Shown piece by piece: positions 1 through 8,814 of a stretch of 64,000 nucleotides of DNA (position 1 is its first letter; each line of letters opens with the position of its first letter). A program made the translations under genes and the position numbers. Source of the stretch: Domibacillus indicus. GTDB taxonomy: Bacteria; Bacillota; Bacilli; Bacillales; Domibacillaceae. The stretch spans positions 248,001 through 312,000 of the forward strand of contig NZ_JAMBOO010000004.1 in the NCBI RefSeq assembly GCF_023715895.1, read 5' to 3'. The notes beneath the pieces are model-generated. The model was not told the origin of the DNA and did not search any database. It saw nothing but the letters and a program-made list of their open reading frames with translations.

Positions 1-639
1 GGTGCGATGCGTCCGGCTACAGCCATTAGCGCTGATGGGCCGATGAATTTATATAATGCTGTGAAACTGGCGGCAAATCCATATGCGAAGAAAAAGGGCG
101 TTATGGTCGCGTTTAACGACCGAATTGGTGCAGCGCGTTACATAACAAAAACAAACACAACAGCTCTCGATACATTTAAATCCTTAGAGCAGGGCTATTT
201 AGGCGGTTTTGCAGGTGAAAGTGTTTATTTCAGCTCCATCTTAAATAAGAAGCATACGACACAGACTGCTTTTGATATTTCAAAAATTGAAAAGCTTCCT
301 CAAGTAGATATCTTATATTCTTACCAAAATGAAGGAAGATATTTGGTTGATGCCGCTGTGGAAGCAGGAGCCAAAGGGCTTGTTGTAGCGGGCTCTGGTA
401 ATGGGTCCATGTCGAGTATCGCAAGAGAAGGAGTGAAAGATGCGGCAGAAGAAGGAGTAGCGGTTGTCCGCTCTACACGCACAGGCAGCGGAGTTGTCAC
501 ACACAGTCCTTCAGACGACAAAGACGGCCTTGTTTCTGCCGATTCCTTAAATCCGCAAAAAGCCCGTATTTTGTTAATGTTAACTTTAACAAAAACGAGC
601 GATCCGAAGAAAATCCAGCAGTATTTCGATAAATACTAA
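1..639 (+). CDS. ansZ: L-asparaginase (type II, AnsZ-like), C-terminal part
   Basis: This is the C-terminal 212 residues of an asparaginase that hydrolyses L-asparagine to aspartate and ammonia. The reading frame is open from base 1, so the N-terminus, with the signal peptide and the nucleophilic Thr motifs expected of the family, lies outside the window. Visible family signatures are ADGPMNLYNAV near the start, LPQVDILYSYQNE in the middle and the end SLNPQKARILLMLTLTKTSDP, which closely resembles the B. subtilis AnsZ C-terminus as I remember it. Asparaginases of this type are usually exported, but export cannot be judged here. A strong hairpin terminator follows the stop codon. Confidence 0.9.
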   Translation, partial: GAMRPATAISADGPMNLYNAVKLAANPYAKKKGVMVAFNDRIGAARYITKTNTTALDTFKSLEQGYLGGFAGESVYFSSILNKKHTTQTAFDISKIEKLPQVDILYSYQNEGRYLVDAAVEAGAKGLVVAGSGNGSMSSIAREGVKDAAEEGVAVVRSTRTGSGVVTHSPSDDKDGLVSADSLNPQKARILLMLTLTKTSDPKKIQQYFDKY

Positions 640-654
640 AACAACATTCAAATA

Positions 655-698
655 AAAACCTGTCCCTCTTTCGAAATGAAAGAGCGGCAGGTTTTTAT
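655..698 (+). terminator. Rho-independent terminator after ansZ
   Basis: An AAACCTG/CAGGTTT stem is extended by a CCTCTTTC/GAAAGAG helix with a short loop, and is followed by a T-rich run. It ends the asparaginase transcript. Confidence 0.8.
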
Positions 699-834
699 TG
701 CTTTCCGTTCATTTTAAGGTGAGATTTTCTGCCAATAACTGAAATCTATTTGGGTGAATGTGGTAAGCTAGACTCAATTTTACATTGCAACGTTTGCCTG
801 CCGGTCAATAAAGCGTGAAATGGAGGCTGGGAGA

Positions 835-1347
835 ATGAAAAGAATGGGTTATCGTGGAGTGAGTTTTAGAGAAGCGAAACGTGTAGTCGCTACTCAATGT
901 TACGAGCGGGTGGAAAGGCGGCAGTTTGAAGACGGCGTTCAAGCGCGGTCTATTTTTGGTCCTGGCCTTTATTTAATCAGCGATGCAAAGCTTGCTGCCC
1001 ACTATGCATTTTGTCACGCAGAAGCAGAAGGAAGCAGCCGGGCAGCCGTGTTAAAGCAGGACATCCAGCTGGATCGGCCTATGGTTATTAACTGCCGGTA
1101 CACGGAAACAGATCTTAGGCGGGATGCACTTGAGTGGAAATATGCCGAAAGAGCGGTGCCTGTTGTTCGCCCGGAACACGTTCATGCATGGATTGGCCGG
1201 ATCACCAAAGACTATCTTCTGGCTCACTCTTTTGATGGAATTGTGTATCACGTGGACGATACGGTTATTTATTATGTTGCTTATTTTCAAGAAAAACAGA
1301 TCCATGGCATTGATCTCGCTTTTACATTTACAATGACTGGTGCATAA
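835..1347 (+). CDS. Small protein with ADP-ribosyltransferase-like motifs
   Basis: A 170-residue soluble protein that I do not recognise by name. The start at 835 is preferred over the in-frame ATG at 820 because GGAGG at 822-826 lies 8 nt before it. Three motifs appear in the order expected for an ART/PARP-like fold: GYRGVSF near the N-terminus (where an Arg or His that contacts NAD would sit), FGPGLYLISDAKLAAHYA in the middle (the G-x-G-x-Y strand with a following Ala-x-x-Tyr-Ala helix), and SFDGIVY followed by YYVAYFQEKQIHGID near the end (the usual DGI-Y and V-hydrophobic-x-x-QI strands). No signal peptide or membrane segment is seen. It stands alone between two terminated genes. The catalytic third residue is not obvious, so it may be an inactive or binding-only relative. 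The fold assignment is inference. Confidence 0.6.
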   Translation: MKRMGYRGVSFREAKRVVATQCYERVERRQFEDGVQARSIFGPGLYLISDAKLAAHYAFCHAEAEGSSRAAVLKQDIQLDRPMVINCRYTETDLRRDALEWKYAERAVPVVRPEHVHAWIGRITKDYLLAHSFDGIVYHVDDTVIYYVAYFQEKQIHGIDLAFTFTMTGA

Positions 1348-1421
1348 AACAGTTTGTTCAAGCGTAAAAGCTCATTCTTTTGATACAATAAGGAGAAGAA
1401 TGAGTAAAGGAAGTGGCGCGT

Positions 1422-2282
1422 ATGATCAGACGGGCTTTGCTGTTGTTCTTTTTTGTTTTCGGCAGTATCGCCGGCCCTGGACAGGCGGCGGCCATCCATT
1501 ATATAGCGATTGGTGATTCGCTTGCAGCGGGCCAGACGCCGAACCGGGAAATTGGAGCAGGGTATGCAGATATGATTGCGCTTGCGATCCGGCCGGATTC
1601 TTATTCAAAGGAGCTGGCGATTCCCGGCTACACGGTAAGTCAGGTGATCAGCCAGGTGGAAAGTGCGGCGGGGAAAAAAGCCATTCAGTCGGCTGACCTC
1701 ATTACCATTTCAGCGGGTGCGAATGACCTGCTGCCGCTTATTCAAAATGATCCGAAGCGCGGGCTGCTTACCTTTAACGCAGTAACGGCTGCTTTTGCCT
1801 TAAATGGCGTGAGGGAAAACTATGCGGTGCTGCTTGAGAAAATTAAAGCACTGAACCCGCAGGCGGATATCTATGCAATGGGTTATTATTTCCCGTATCC
1901 TCATGTGTTCGACCAGCACAAGCCGGCCGTTAGTGAGCAGCTGAACCTGCTTAACCAGATCATTAAACAAGAAGCGGAGAGAGCGGGTGCCGTCTTTGTT
2001 CCGGTGGCGGACCGTTTTGGACTGGACGGAGTGGAGTATGTGCCGAACCCGGGCGATGTGCATCCAAACGGCGCAGGCTATCTGCAGATGGCGAATGCCT
2101 TTTTAGCTGTATATGCTCCTGGTACAAAGCTGCCTTCCTCCATTTTAGGACAGCTGCCGAAGCCGATCCCGCTGGCTGATTTAATCAAACAGCAGCAGGA
2201 GAAAAAGGCAGCGGAAGAAACGGATCAAACAGCGGCTGTACAAGGCTGTACAAGGGAAGAAGTATATGCCGCTGCACTTTAA
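1422..2282 (+). CDS. Secreted SGNH/GDSL-family hydrolase
   Basis: A 286-residue esterase or lipase-like enzyme of the SGNH family. An Arg-rich N-terminus and a hydrophobic stretch (residues 5-20) ending in QAAA form a clear signal peptide, so it should act outside the membrane. Block I is IGDSLAAG with Ser33, block III is GAND with Asn101, and block V is DVHPNG with the Asp212/His214 pair, so the catalytic set is complete. The C-terminal 40 residues are Gln/Lys/Glu-rich and unlike the domain. ATG 1422 fits the AAAGGA at about 1406-1411 better than the GTG at 1413, which is too close. The substrate cannot be read from the sequence. Confidence 0.85.
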   Translation: MIRRALLLFFFVFGSIAGPGQAAAIHYIAIGDSLAAGQTPNREIGAGYADMIALAIRPDSYSKELAIPGYTVSQVISQVESAAGKKAIQSADLITISAGANDLLPLIQNDPKRGLLTFNAVTAAFALNGVRENYAVLLEKIKALNPQADIYAMGYYFPYPHVFDQHKPAVSEQLNLLNQIIKQEAERAGAVFVPVADRFGLDGVEYVPNPGDVHPNGAGYLQMANAFLAVYAPGTKLPSSILGQLPKPIPLADLIKQQQEKKAAEETDQTAAVQGCTREEVYAAAL

Positions 2283-2316
2283 AGCATGAATAGGCATGTA
2301 CGAATAGAAGGAAAAT

Positions 2317-2363
2317 AAAAAAAGCGTTCACGAATCCGTTTTGGATTCGTGAACGCTTTTTAG
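2317..2363. terminator. Bidirectional terminator between SGNH hydrolase and NSS transporter
   Basis: An 18-bp perfect stem (AAAAGCGTTCACGAATCC and its complement) with a short loop has an A-run on the left and a T-run on the right, so it can end both convergent transcripts. Confidence 0.9.
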
Positions 2364-2364
2364 G

Positions 2365-3708
2365 TTACATTTTTAATTGGCTCATCGTATAAACAAATAC
2401 GACCGCAATTGTAATCGGCACAATCCAGCGCATAAGCGGCAGCCAGTACGCGTACGTAGAGCCGAAGCGGCCGGCATTGAGTTCGTACTCGCTTTTTACA
2501 ATCGCCTGATCCATCCGCCAGGCAATAAACAGCGCGATCAGCAGGTTGCCGAGCGGCAGCAGGATATTGCTGACGAGATAATCGGTCATATCAAAAATGT
2601 TGCGGCCGAAGTAGGAAATATCGGCGAACGCACTAAAGGACAGAGCCGCAGGAATGCCCGCTAGAAAAACGATGATACCGGAGATAAGTGAAATCTTTTT
2701 ACGTGATGCTGCTTCCCCTTTCGTAAAAGCTGCGGTGATAATTTCAAGCAGGCTGAACGAAGAAGTAAGCGTTGCAAACAAAAACAGCAGTAAAAACATA
2801 AATAAGAACAATTCACCAAAAGGCATTTGCGAAAAAACAGCCGGCAGTACAACGAACAGAAGCCCAGGCCCAGCTGTTGGCTCTAAGCCGAATGCAAAAA
2901 CGGCCGGGAAAATGGCAAGTCCCGCTAAAACGGAAACAAAAATATTCATAATCGCCACAGAACCGGCAGACGAGGGAATACTCACGTCTTTACCTAAATA
3001 CGAGCTGTAGGTGACCATGCAGGAAAATCCGACAGCCAGTGAGAAAAAGGAATGTCCAAGTGCGTATAAGACAGCTTCTGCATTAATTTTCGAAAAGTCC
3101 GGCTGCAGGAAAAATGCCACGCCTTCCATCGCTCCGTTGAGTGTTAAGGAGCGGATCACTAAAATAATGAAGAAAATAAATAAAAGAGGCATCATATATT
3201 TGCTGGCAAACTCAATGCCTTTTTGGACGCCGGCTGCAATGACAATAATGTTCAGCAGCATAAAAAGAGCGTGGCCGCCAATCGTCAGCCAGCCATTTTG
3301 GGTCATCGCGCCAAACATGGCACCGGGATCACCGCTGCCGATGACACCGCCATAAAGAGCACGGATGGTATAAATGAGTACCCAGCCGCCGACTACGCTG
3401 TAAAAAGAAAGCAGTAAAAAGCAGCCGACTACGCCGATTTTACCTGTGAGTGTCCAAAAAGAATCCGGCGCTAATTTTTTATAAGCACCAACCGCTTCCC
3501 GGCCGGAACCGCGTCCAATAATAAACTCTGAAATCAGCATAGGAAGCCCGATTAAAAGAGTGAAAATAACGAATAAAAGCAAAAAAGCACCGCCGCCGCT
3601 TTGGCCGGTTACATAAGGGAATTTCCAAATCGCCCCAAGCCCAATCGCCGCGCCGGCTGAGGACAAAATAAAGCCGATCTTCGACGACCATTGTTCTTGT
3701 TTCTCCAA
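2365..3708 (-). CDS. Sodium-dependent NSS-family transporter (YocR/YhdH type)
   Basis: A membrane symporter of the neurotransmitter:sodium symporter family, 447 residues, with about 11-12 hydrophobic segments. The N-terminal signature is clear: SSAGAAIGLGAIWKFPYVTG, where family members bind Na+ and substrate in the unwound part of TM1, then GGGAFLLLF and SEFIIGRG. Bacterial members import amino acids with Na+; the substrate is not readable here. TTG 3708 is chosen because GGAGG lies 8 nt upstream; an in-frame TTG at 3729 would add seven residues but has no ribosome binding site. It is convergent with the SGNH hydrolase and divergent from purU. Confidence 0.9.
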   Translation of the reverse strand: MEKQEQWSSKIGFILSSAGAAIGLGAIWKFPYVTGQSGGGAFLLLFVIFTLLIGLPMLISEFIIGRGSGREAVGAYKKLAPDSFWTLTGKIGVVGCFLLLSFYSVVGGWVLIYTIRALYGGVIGSGDPGAMFGAMTQNGWLTIGGHALFMLLNIIVIAAGVQKGIEFASKYMMPLLFIFFIILVIRSLTLNGAMEGVAFFLQPDFSKINAEAVLYALGHSFFSLAVGFSCMVTYSSYLGKDVSIPSSAGSVAIMNIFVSVLAGLAIFPAVFAFGLEPTAGPGLLFVVLPAVFSQMPFGELFLFMFLLLFLFATLTSSFSLLEIITAAFTKGEAASRKKISLISGIIVFLAGIPAALSFSAFADISYFGRNIFDMTDYLVSNILLPLGNLLIALFIAWRMDQAIVKSEYELNAGRFGSTYAYWLPLMRWIVPITIAVVFVYTMSQLKM

Positions 3709-3780
3709 TTGCTTTGCCTCCAATAACAAGTCATTTTGTTATTTTACTATAGCACGAATCGAGGCGAACGGCTGAATATA

Positions 3781-3809
3781 TTTTCAAAGCAGGCGGAATC
3801 GTATATAAT
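3781..3809 (+). promoter_or_regulatory. Sigma-A-type promoter of purU
   Basis: TTTTCA at 3781-3786 and TATAAT at 3804-3809 are separated by 17 bp, ending about 38 bp before the purU start. The -10 box is perfect and the -35 box is fair. Confidence 0.65.
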
Positions 3810-3846
3810 GAGGAAATTGAAATTAAACTGAAAAACTGGAGTGTAC

Positions 3847-4758
3847 ATGATGAATGCAAATATAAATTCACCCGAAAACGTACCGAGTGGACAAAGCCGT
3901 CCTGAAAACCGGGGCCGCCTGCTTGTAAAGTGTCCAGATGGACCGGGGATTGTAGCTGCGCTGTCAAAATTTTTGTTTGAGCAGGGTGCGAATATTATTG
4001 AGTCAAGCCAGTATACGAGTGATCCGCAAGGCGGCACTTTTTTTATCCGACTCGAATTTGACTGCGAAGGACTAATGGACAAGCGGGATGCGATGGAAAA
4101 AGAATTCTCGTCACTTGCGGAAAACTTTAGTATGGAGTTCCGCTTTGCATACGGAAGCGAGCGGAAGAAAACAGCCATTTTTGTTTCAAAAGAACCGCAT
4201 GCCCTGCTGGAGCTTTTATGGGAATGGCAAAGCGGCGATCTGCCAACGGATATCGCCTTCGTAGCTGGAAACCACGAAGAAGCCCGGGGGATGGTTGAAT
4301 CGCTCGGTATTCCGTTCTATCACATCCCGGCAAACAAAGACATTCGCCGGCAGGTGGAAGAGGAACAGTCACGCTTGATTGAAGAGCATAAGGTCGATGT
4401 CATCGTACTGGCACGCTACATGCAAATTTTAACACCAGAATTTGTAGAGAAGTATCCGAACAAAATTATTAACATTCATCACTCGTTTCTGCCGGCGTTT
4501 ATCGGTGCGCGTCCGTACGAGCGTGCGTACAACCGTGGCGTGAAGCTGATCGGTGCGACGTCTCACTATGTAACCAATGATTTAGATGAAGGGCCAATCA
4601 TTGAACAGGATATTGAACGTGTAGATCACCGCGATCACGTGGCGGATTTGAAAAAAATCGGCCGCTCGATTGAACGGCGTGTTCTGGCACGGGCAGTTAA
4701 GTGGCATTTAGAAGACCGTATTATCGTGCACGGCAACAAAACCATCGTGTTTCAATAA
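3847..4758 (+). CDS. purU: Formyltetrahydrofolate deformylase
   Basis: PurU hydrolyses 10-formyl-THF to formate and THF, balancing one-carbon pools. The protein has about 303 residues. An N-terminal ACT domain (GRLLVKCPDGPGIVAAL, about residues 21-90) is followed by a formyltransferase-like domain with VDVIVLARYMQILTPEF, NIHHSFLPAFIGA and TSHYVTNDLDEGPIIEQD, which hold the expected catalytic Asn, His and Asp. Length and sequence match B. subtilis PurU. ATG 3847 or 3850 fits the GGAG at 3838-3841; the GTG at 3841 overlaps that site and is unlikely. It is a single gene with its own promoter and terminator. Confidence 0.95.
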   Translation: MMNANINSPENVPSGQSRPENRGRLLVKCPDGPGIVAALSKFLFEQGANIIESSQYTSDPQGGTFFIRLEFDCEGLMDKRDAMEKEFSSLAENFSMEFRFAYGSERKKTAIFVSKEPHALLELLWEWQSGDLPTDIAFVAGNHEEARGMVESLGIPFYHIPANKDIRRQVEEEQSRLIEEHKVDVIVLARYMQILTPEFVEKYPNKIINIHHSFLPAFIGARPYERAYNRGVKLIGATSHYVTNDLDEGPIIEQDIERVDHRDHVADLKKIGRSIERRVLARAVKWHLEDRIIVHGNKTIVFQ

Positions 4759-4759
4759 G

Positions 4760-4790
4760 AAAAAGCTGTCCTGTTCAGGGCAGCTTTTTT
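4760..4790 (+). terminator. Terminator after purU
   Basis: An AAAGCTG-CCT / AGG-CAGCTTT stem has a GTTC loop and a following T6 run. Confidence 0.85.
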
Positions 4791-4947
4791 ACATTTACAT
4801 GCGTACAATCAGGATTGCAGTCAGTGAATAAGAAATATTTCGATTTTTTTTATTTTAGCAGATGAGGATATGCCCAGTTTCTCAGACGTGAAATATGGGA
4901 ACAAACACGGTAGTATGGACAGAAACATGGGAAGAAAGGGAGATGTG

Positions 4948-6786
4948 ATGTTTGATTCTCTGTTGTTTTATATCATGATCACACTTGTTGTTGGAATCGC
5001 GTCTCAATGGACAGCTTGGCGCTATAGGCTTCCGGCGATTGTGGTCATGTCGGTGGCAGGTCTTTTAATTGGCCCGCTGGCCGGCTGGTTTAACCCGAAA
5101 GATGTATTTGGCGATTTGTTTGGTCCTATTATCTCCGCTGCGGTTGCCATTATTTTATTTGAAGGCAGCTTAAATCTTGATTTCCGCGAGGTTAAAACGG
5201 TTCGGCAGCCGATTCGCAGGATCGTAACATTAGGCGCTTTTATCGCCTGGATCGCCGGCTCGCTGGCTGCGCATTATGTAGCCGGGCTGTCTCTGGCCGT
5301 TTCGTTTGTGATTGGCGGTTTGTTTATTGTCACAGGGCCGACTGTTATTCTTCCGCTTCTGCGCCAGGCGAAGCTAAAGCCGCGCACGTCCGCCATATTG
5401 AAATGGGAAGGGATCGTTGTAGACCCGTTTGGCGCTCTTCTTGCGCTGTTTGCATTTGAACTTATTAAGTTTTTTACAGGAGAAGAAACAGCCGCTACGT
5501 TTATTAGTTTCTTGTTCGGCTCCGTCTTTGCGGTAATACTCGGCGTAGTATTTGGCCTTGGTCTTGGCAAAGCGCTTGAAAAAGGGCTTGTGCCGGAATA
5601 CTTAAAGTCGCCGTCCGTATTTGTTGTCGTGATCGCCTGCTTTACGATTGCTGATGAAACGATGCATGAAACGGGGCTGCTTGCGGTAACGGCAATGGGG
5701 ATGGTAATGGCGAACATGCACATTTCTTCTATTAAAGACATGCGCCATTTCAAGGAAAACATTTCTATCCTGCTTATTTCGACCATTTTTATTATGCTGA
5801 CAGCATCCCTGACAAGAGAAACGCTGATGCAGATTTTTGATTTCCGTATTATTGCTTTCGTACTGATCATGCTGTTTGTCGTTCGCCCGTTGTCGATTTG
5901 GCTTTCTACAATCGGGACGGATATGACAAATGGGGAAAAAACGCTGGTCGGCTGGATTGCGCCGCGCGGCATTGTGGCACTTACGGTGTCCGGCTACTTT
6001 GCCCAGTCGCTTTTTGAAGCAGGGTATGAGGACGCGTCACTGCTGACACCGCTCACGTTTGCCCTTGTGTTTTCTACCGTTGTGGCCCACGGCTTTTCAA
6101 TCGGCTGGCTGGCCAGAAAGCTTCATTTGGCTTCAACCGATAAGCCGGGTGTCCTGCTTGTTGGCGGCAATACCTTTACGGCAAAGCTCGGTAAAACATT
6201 GCAGGATTTAAATATTCCTGTACTTGTGGCGGACGACTCATGGCAACAGCTTCACGCGGCACGGCAGGCTAATCTGCCGGTTTACCATGGTGAAATTTTA
6301 TCGGAAAGTACGGAATATCATCTTGAACTGACACCATATGAGTACATGATTGCTGCAACGAGCGATGAGGCGTATAACGCACTCGTCTGCTCCACCTTTG
6401 TTCCGGAGATGGGCCGTGTGAATTTGTATCAAATTGCTTCAGGACCGGAGCGGACAGAAACAGCGAAAGAATTCAATAAAACGGTGGGCGGAAAAGTGCT
6501 GTTTGATTCATCTGCCCATTATCAGGCGTTAACATCCCGGGCAGCTGATTACGTTTTTCGAAAAACAGAGCTGACGGAACGCTTCGGCTACGACAGCTAT
6601 TTAAAAGAGCTGGACGAAAATACGCTGCTTTTGTTCCTGGTAAAGCCTTCCGGCAAGCTGGCTTTTTACACACGCGACGCCTCGCCTCGGGGAGAAGCGG
6701 GAGATATCGTGGTGAGTTTAATGCCGCCTGTAAAGGAAATAGCGAAAGCAAAAGAAAAAATCGCGGAGCAGCGCCGAGGTCAGTAG
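4948..6786 (+). CDS. CPA1-type Na+(K+)/H+ antiporter with TrkA-like domain
   Basis: A cation/proton antiporter of 612 residues. Residues 1-400 form about 12 membrane segments with the CPA1 fold, including IVVMSVAGLLIGPLAGW, a segment with GPTVILPLL, and the conserved WIAPRGIVALTVSGYFA. The C-terminal 200 residues are soluble and begin with GVLLVGGNTFTAKLGKTL, a Rossmann-like TrkA-N domain that in relatives binds nucleotide and gates transport. ATG 4948 is preferred because AAGGGAG lies just upstream; the upstream in-frame ATG at 4870 lacks a site. Whether Na+ or K+ is exchanged cannot be decided from sequence. It stands alone between terminators. Confidence 0.88.
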   Translation: MFDSLLFYIMITLVVGIASQWTAWRYRLPAIVVMSVAGLLIGPLAGWFNPKDVFGDLFGPIISAAVAIILFEGSLNLDFREVKTVRQPIRRIVTLGAFIAWIAGSLAAHYVAGLSLAVSFVIGGLFIVTGPTVILPLLRQAKLKPRTSAILKWEGIVVDPFGALLALFAFELIKFFTGEETAATFISFLFGSVFAVILGVVFGLGLGKALEKGLVPEYLKSPSVFVVVIACFTIADETMHETGLLAVTAMGMVMANMHISSIKDMRHFKENISILLISTIFIMLTASLTRETLMQIFDFRIIAFVLIMLFVVRPLSIWLSTIGTDMTNGEKTLVGWIAPRGIVALTVSGYFAQSLFEAGYEDASLLTPLTFALVFSTVVAHGFSIGWLARKLHLASTDKPGVLLVGGNTFTAKLGKTLQDLNIPVLVADDSWQQLHAARQANLPVYHGEILSESTEYHLELTPYEYMIAATSDEAYNALVCSTFVPEMGRVNLYQIASGPERTETAKEFNKTVGGKVLFDSSAHYQALTSRAADYVFRKTELTERFGYDSYLKELDENTLLLFLVKPSGKLAFYTRDASPRGEAGDIVVSLMPPVKEIAKAKEKIAEQRRGQ

Positions 6787-6789
6787 GAC

Positions 6790-6822
6790 GAAAAAAGCGG
6801 CCTTCACCGGGGCCGCTTTTTT
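6790..6822 (+). terminator. Terminator after antiporter gene
   Basis: An A6 run, a GCGGCC/GGCCGC stem and a T6 run. Confidence 0.85.
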
Positions 6823-6824
6823 CT

Positions 6825-7052
6825 GACAGTAAATCAGAGAGAGTATGGAATTGTATTTTATACATTGAGCCGCTTCAAGCGGCTTCATGTGTATAAGTAT
6901 AAAATATTTTGAAAGTGCTTTCATTACAAAGAACATAAAACCGTATTTTTTTGACACAAAGCAGCAAATTTTTAACGTGAAGGAGAATTTTTAAACAGGA
7001 GAAAAAACGGGTCGTTTTCGCGTAAGAATAAGCTGTATTTGTCCCACTTATA
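6825..7052. other. Non-coding gap between two convergent genes
   Basis: This gap between the antiporter terminator and the CoA-transferase terminator is AT-rich and holds no ORF with a ribosome binding site. It contains a cre-like palindrome, TGAAAGTGCTTTCA, at 6910-6923 that is not upstream of any gene I can see. Nothing else was recognised. Confidence 0.5.
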
Positions 7053-7087
7053 ACGAAAAGAGGAGCTGCGTTAAAAACAGCTCCTTG
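7053..7087 (-). terminator. Terminator of the CoA-transferase gene
   Basis: AAGGAGCTG / CAGCTCCT stem. Read on the minus strand it is followed by TTTTCG, about 95 bp after the stop codon of the acetyl-CoA hydrolase gene. Confidence 0.6.
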
Positions 7088-7180
7088 AGGAAAAATATGC
7101 AGTTAACGTCACGCCGCTTTTAAAGAAAATGTTTTGAGACAGGAGTTTGGAAGTCGTTTTCCAAAGCGGCTGGACAGACG

Positions 7181-8671
7181 TTACGAAAGGGACAGAGAGT
7201 TTTGTTCAAGCATCGAGCCTGTCTCAGCAAGGCGGGTATGCCAGGAGAGCGCTTTTTCAAGCACATGCGGTGTCTGGCCGCCGCGCGATAGTGCTTCCTC
7301 ATAATAACGCCTCAGCTGCTCTTTATAAGCTGGATGGGCGCAATTTTCAATGATAACGAGCACGCGTTCACGCGGGGCGAGGCCGCGCAGGTCGGCATAG
7401 CCTTGTTCTGTAACGATTACATCTACATCATGTTCTGTGTGATCCACGTGTGAAACAAACGGAACGATACTGGAAACTGCACCGCCCTTCGCGGTTGATT
7501 TTGTTACAAAAATAGCAGTCCGGCAGTTGCGGGCAAAATCGCCTGATCCGCCAATGCCATTCATCATCTTTGTGCCGAGTACATGGGTGGAGTTTACATT
7601 TCCATAAATGTCTGCTTCAAGCGCTGTATTAATTGATAACAAGCCGAGCCGGCGGATCAGCTCGGGATGATTAGAGATTTCCTGTGGACGAAGGACAAGC
7701 TTATCCCGGTACCTTGCTAAGTTTAAATAAACATCCTGCATTTTTTCTTCTGAAAGGGTAATTGAACAGCCGGAAGCAAAGCGGATTTTACCGCAGTCAA
7801 ACAAATCGAATACAGCATCCTGCAGCACCTCTGAGTACACTTCCAAGTTTTCGAATTCCGAGTCAATCAGTCCGTGCATCACTGCATTGGCAACCGAGCC
7901 AATACCAGACTGAAGAGGAGCGAGTTCATTGGTCAGGCGTCCTGCTTTCACTTCTTCACGGAAAAAGGCTATTAAGTGGTCTGCCATTTGTGCTGTCTCC
8001 TCATCCGGCGGCACAATCGTAGAGGGTGAGTCCTGTGCATTTGTTAAAACGATTCCTTTAATTTTTACGGGATCAACTCGAATACCGATTTCCCCAATTC
8101 GCTCGTCTACTGATGTCAGCCCGATCGGTCCGCGTTTTCCCGGATCGTTCGGATTAAAAATATCGTGAAGGCCTTCGAGTTCTGCCGGCTGAGCGGTATT
8201 CAGCTCCACAATGACATTCTCCGCCCTGTCAACAAATATAGAGGAATTGCCGACAGAGGTTGCCGGGATAATAAGCCCGTCTTCTACAATAGCGATTGCT
8301 TCCACAATCGCATAATCGACTGGTCCGAGAACCCCGCTGCGGATGGATTCGGCCGTATGGGATAAATGCTGGTCCACAAAAAGCAGATGCCCTTCATTGA
8401 TTTCTTTTCGCATAACTGGGTCTGCCTGAAAGGGCAGGCGTTTATGAATAATCCCGGCTTCTGCCATCATTTTATCTAAGTCAAAGCCGAGAGAGGCACC
8501 GGTAAAAATATTGACTTTAAATGGGTCCGTTTTAGCTCGTTCTACAAGAGACATCGGCACGGCTTTTGCATCCCCGGCTCGTGTAAATCCGCTTAACCCC
8601 AATGTCATCCCGTCTTCAATCCAGGATGCGGCTTCATCGGCGCTCACAATCCTGTTTCTTAATTCCTCCAT
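7181..8671 (-). CDS. Acetyl-CoA hydrolase / succinyl-CoA:acetate CoA-transferase family
   Basis: A cytosolic class I CoA-transferase-like enzyme of about 496 residues that moves CoA between acetate and other acyl groups or hydrolyses acetyl-CoA. The N-terminal half has GLSGFTRAGDAKAVP and the C-terminal half NVNSTHVLGTKMMNGIGG followed by SGDFARN. The presumed active-site Glu sits in YSEVLQDAV at about residue 281. The length fits AarC/Cat1-like enzymes. ATG 8671 has AAGGAA nine bases upstream; a GTG at 8689 with a G6 run is the alternative. A cre-like palindrome lies upstream and a LytTR regulator gene is next in the same direction. Transferase versus hydrolase cannot be decided by sequence alone. 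Confidence 0.88.
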   Translation of the reverse strand: MEELRNRIVSADEAASWIEDGMTLGLSGFTRAGDAKAVPMSLVERAKTDPFKVNIFTGASLGFDLDKMMAEAGIIHKRLPFQADPVMRKEINEGHLLFVDQHLSHTAESIRSGVLGPVDYAIVEAIAIVEDGLIIPATSVGNSSIFVDRAENVIVELNTAQPAELEGLHDIFNPNDPGKRGPIGLTSVDERIGEIGIRVDPVKIKGIVLTNAQDSPSTIVPPDEETAQMADHLIAFFREEVKAGRLTNELAPLQSGIGSVANAVMHGLIDSEFENLEVYSEVLQDAVFDLFDCGKIRFASGCSITLSEEKMQDVYLNLARYRDKLVLRPQEISNHPELIRRLGLLSINTALEADIYGNVNSTHVLGTKMMNGIGGSGDFARNCRTAIFVTKSTAKGGAVSSIVPFVSHVDHTEHDVDVIVTEQGYADLRGLAPRERVLVIIENCAHPAYKEQLRRYYEEALSRGGQTPHVLEKALSWHTRLAETGSMLEQNSLSLS

Positions 8672-8733
8672 GCGAATACGTTCCTTCACTGTGATTCGAC
8701 CCCCCAGGTTGTTTTGGTAAGTGTAGCAATTTT

Positions 8734-8747
8734 TGAAAGGGCTTTCA
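8734..8747. promoter_or_regulatory. cre-like site (CcpA) upstream of acetyl-CoA hydrolase
   Basis: TGAAAGGGCTTTCA differs by one base from the ideal Bacillus cre palindrome TGAAARCGYTTTCA. It lies 45-76 bp upstream of the gene, where it could act in catabolite control. Functional binding is inference. Confidence 0.5.
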
Positions 8748-8814
8748 TTTTATTTGTAACGAAAAACCGCAAAAAAGACGCGAAGGAGAAATTTCGCGTC
8801 ATGAAGCAAGTTTG

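Noticed and set aside
5274-5972. 232-residue ORF antisense to the antiporter
   Set aside because: It is a shadow frame of a clear membrane protein and has no start signals.
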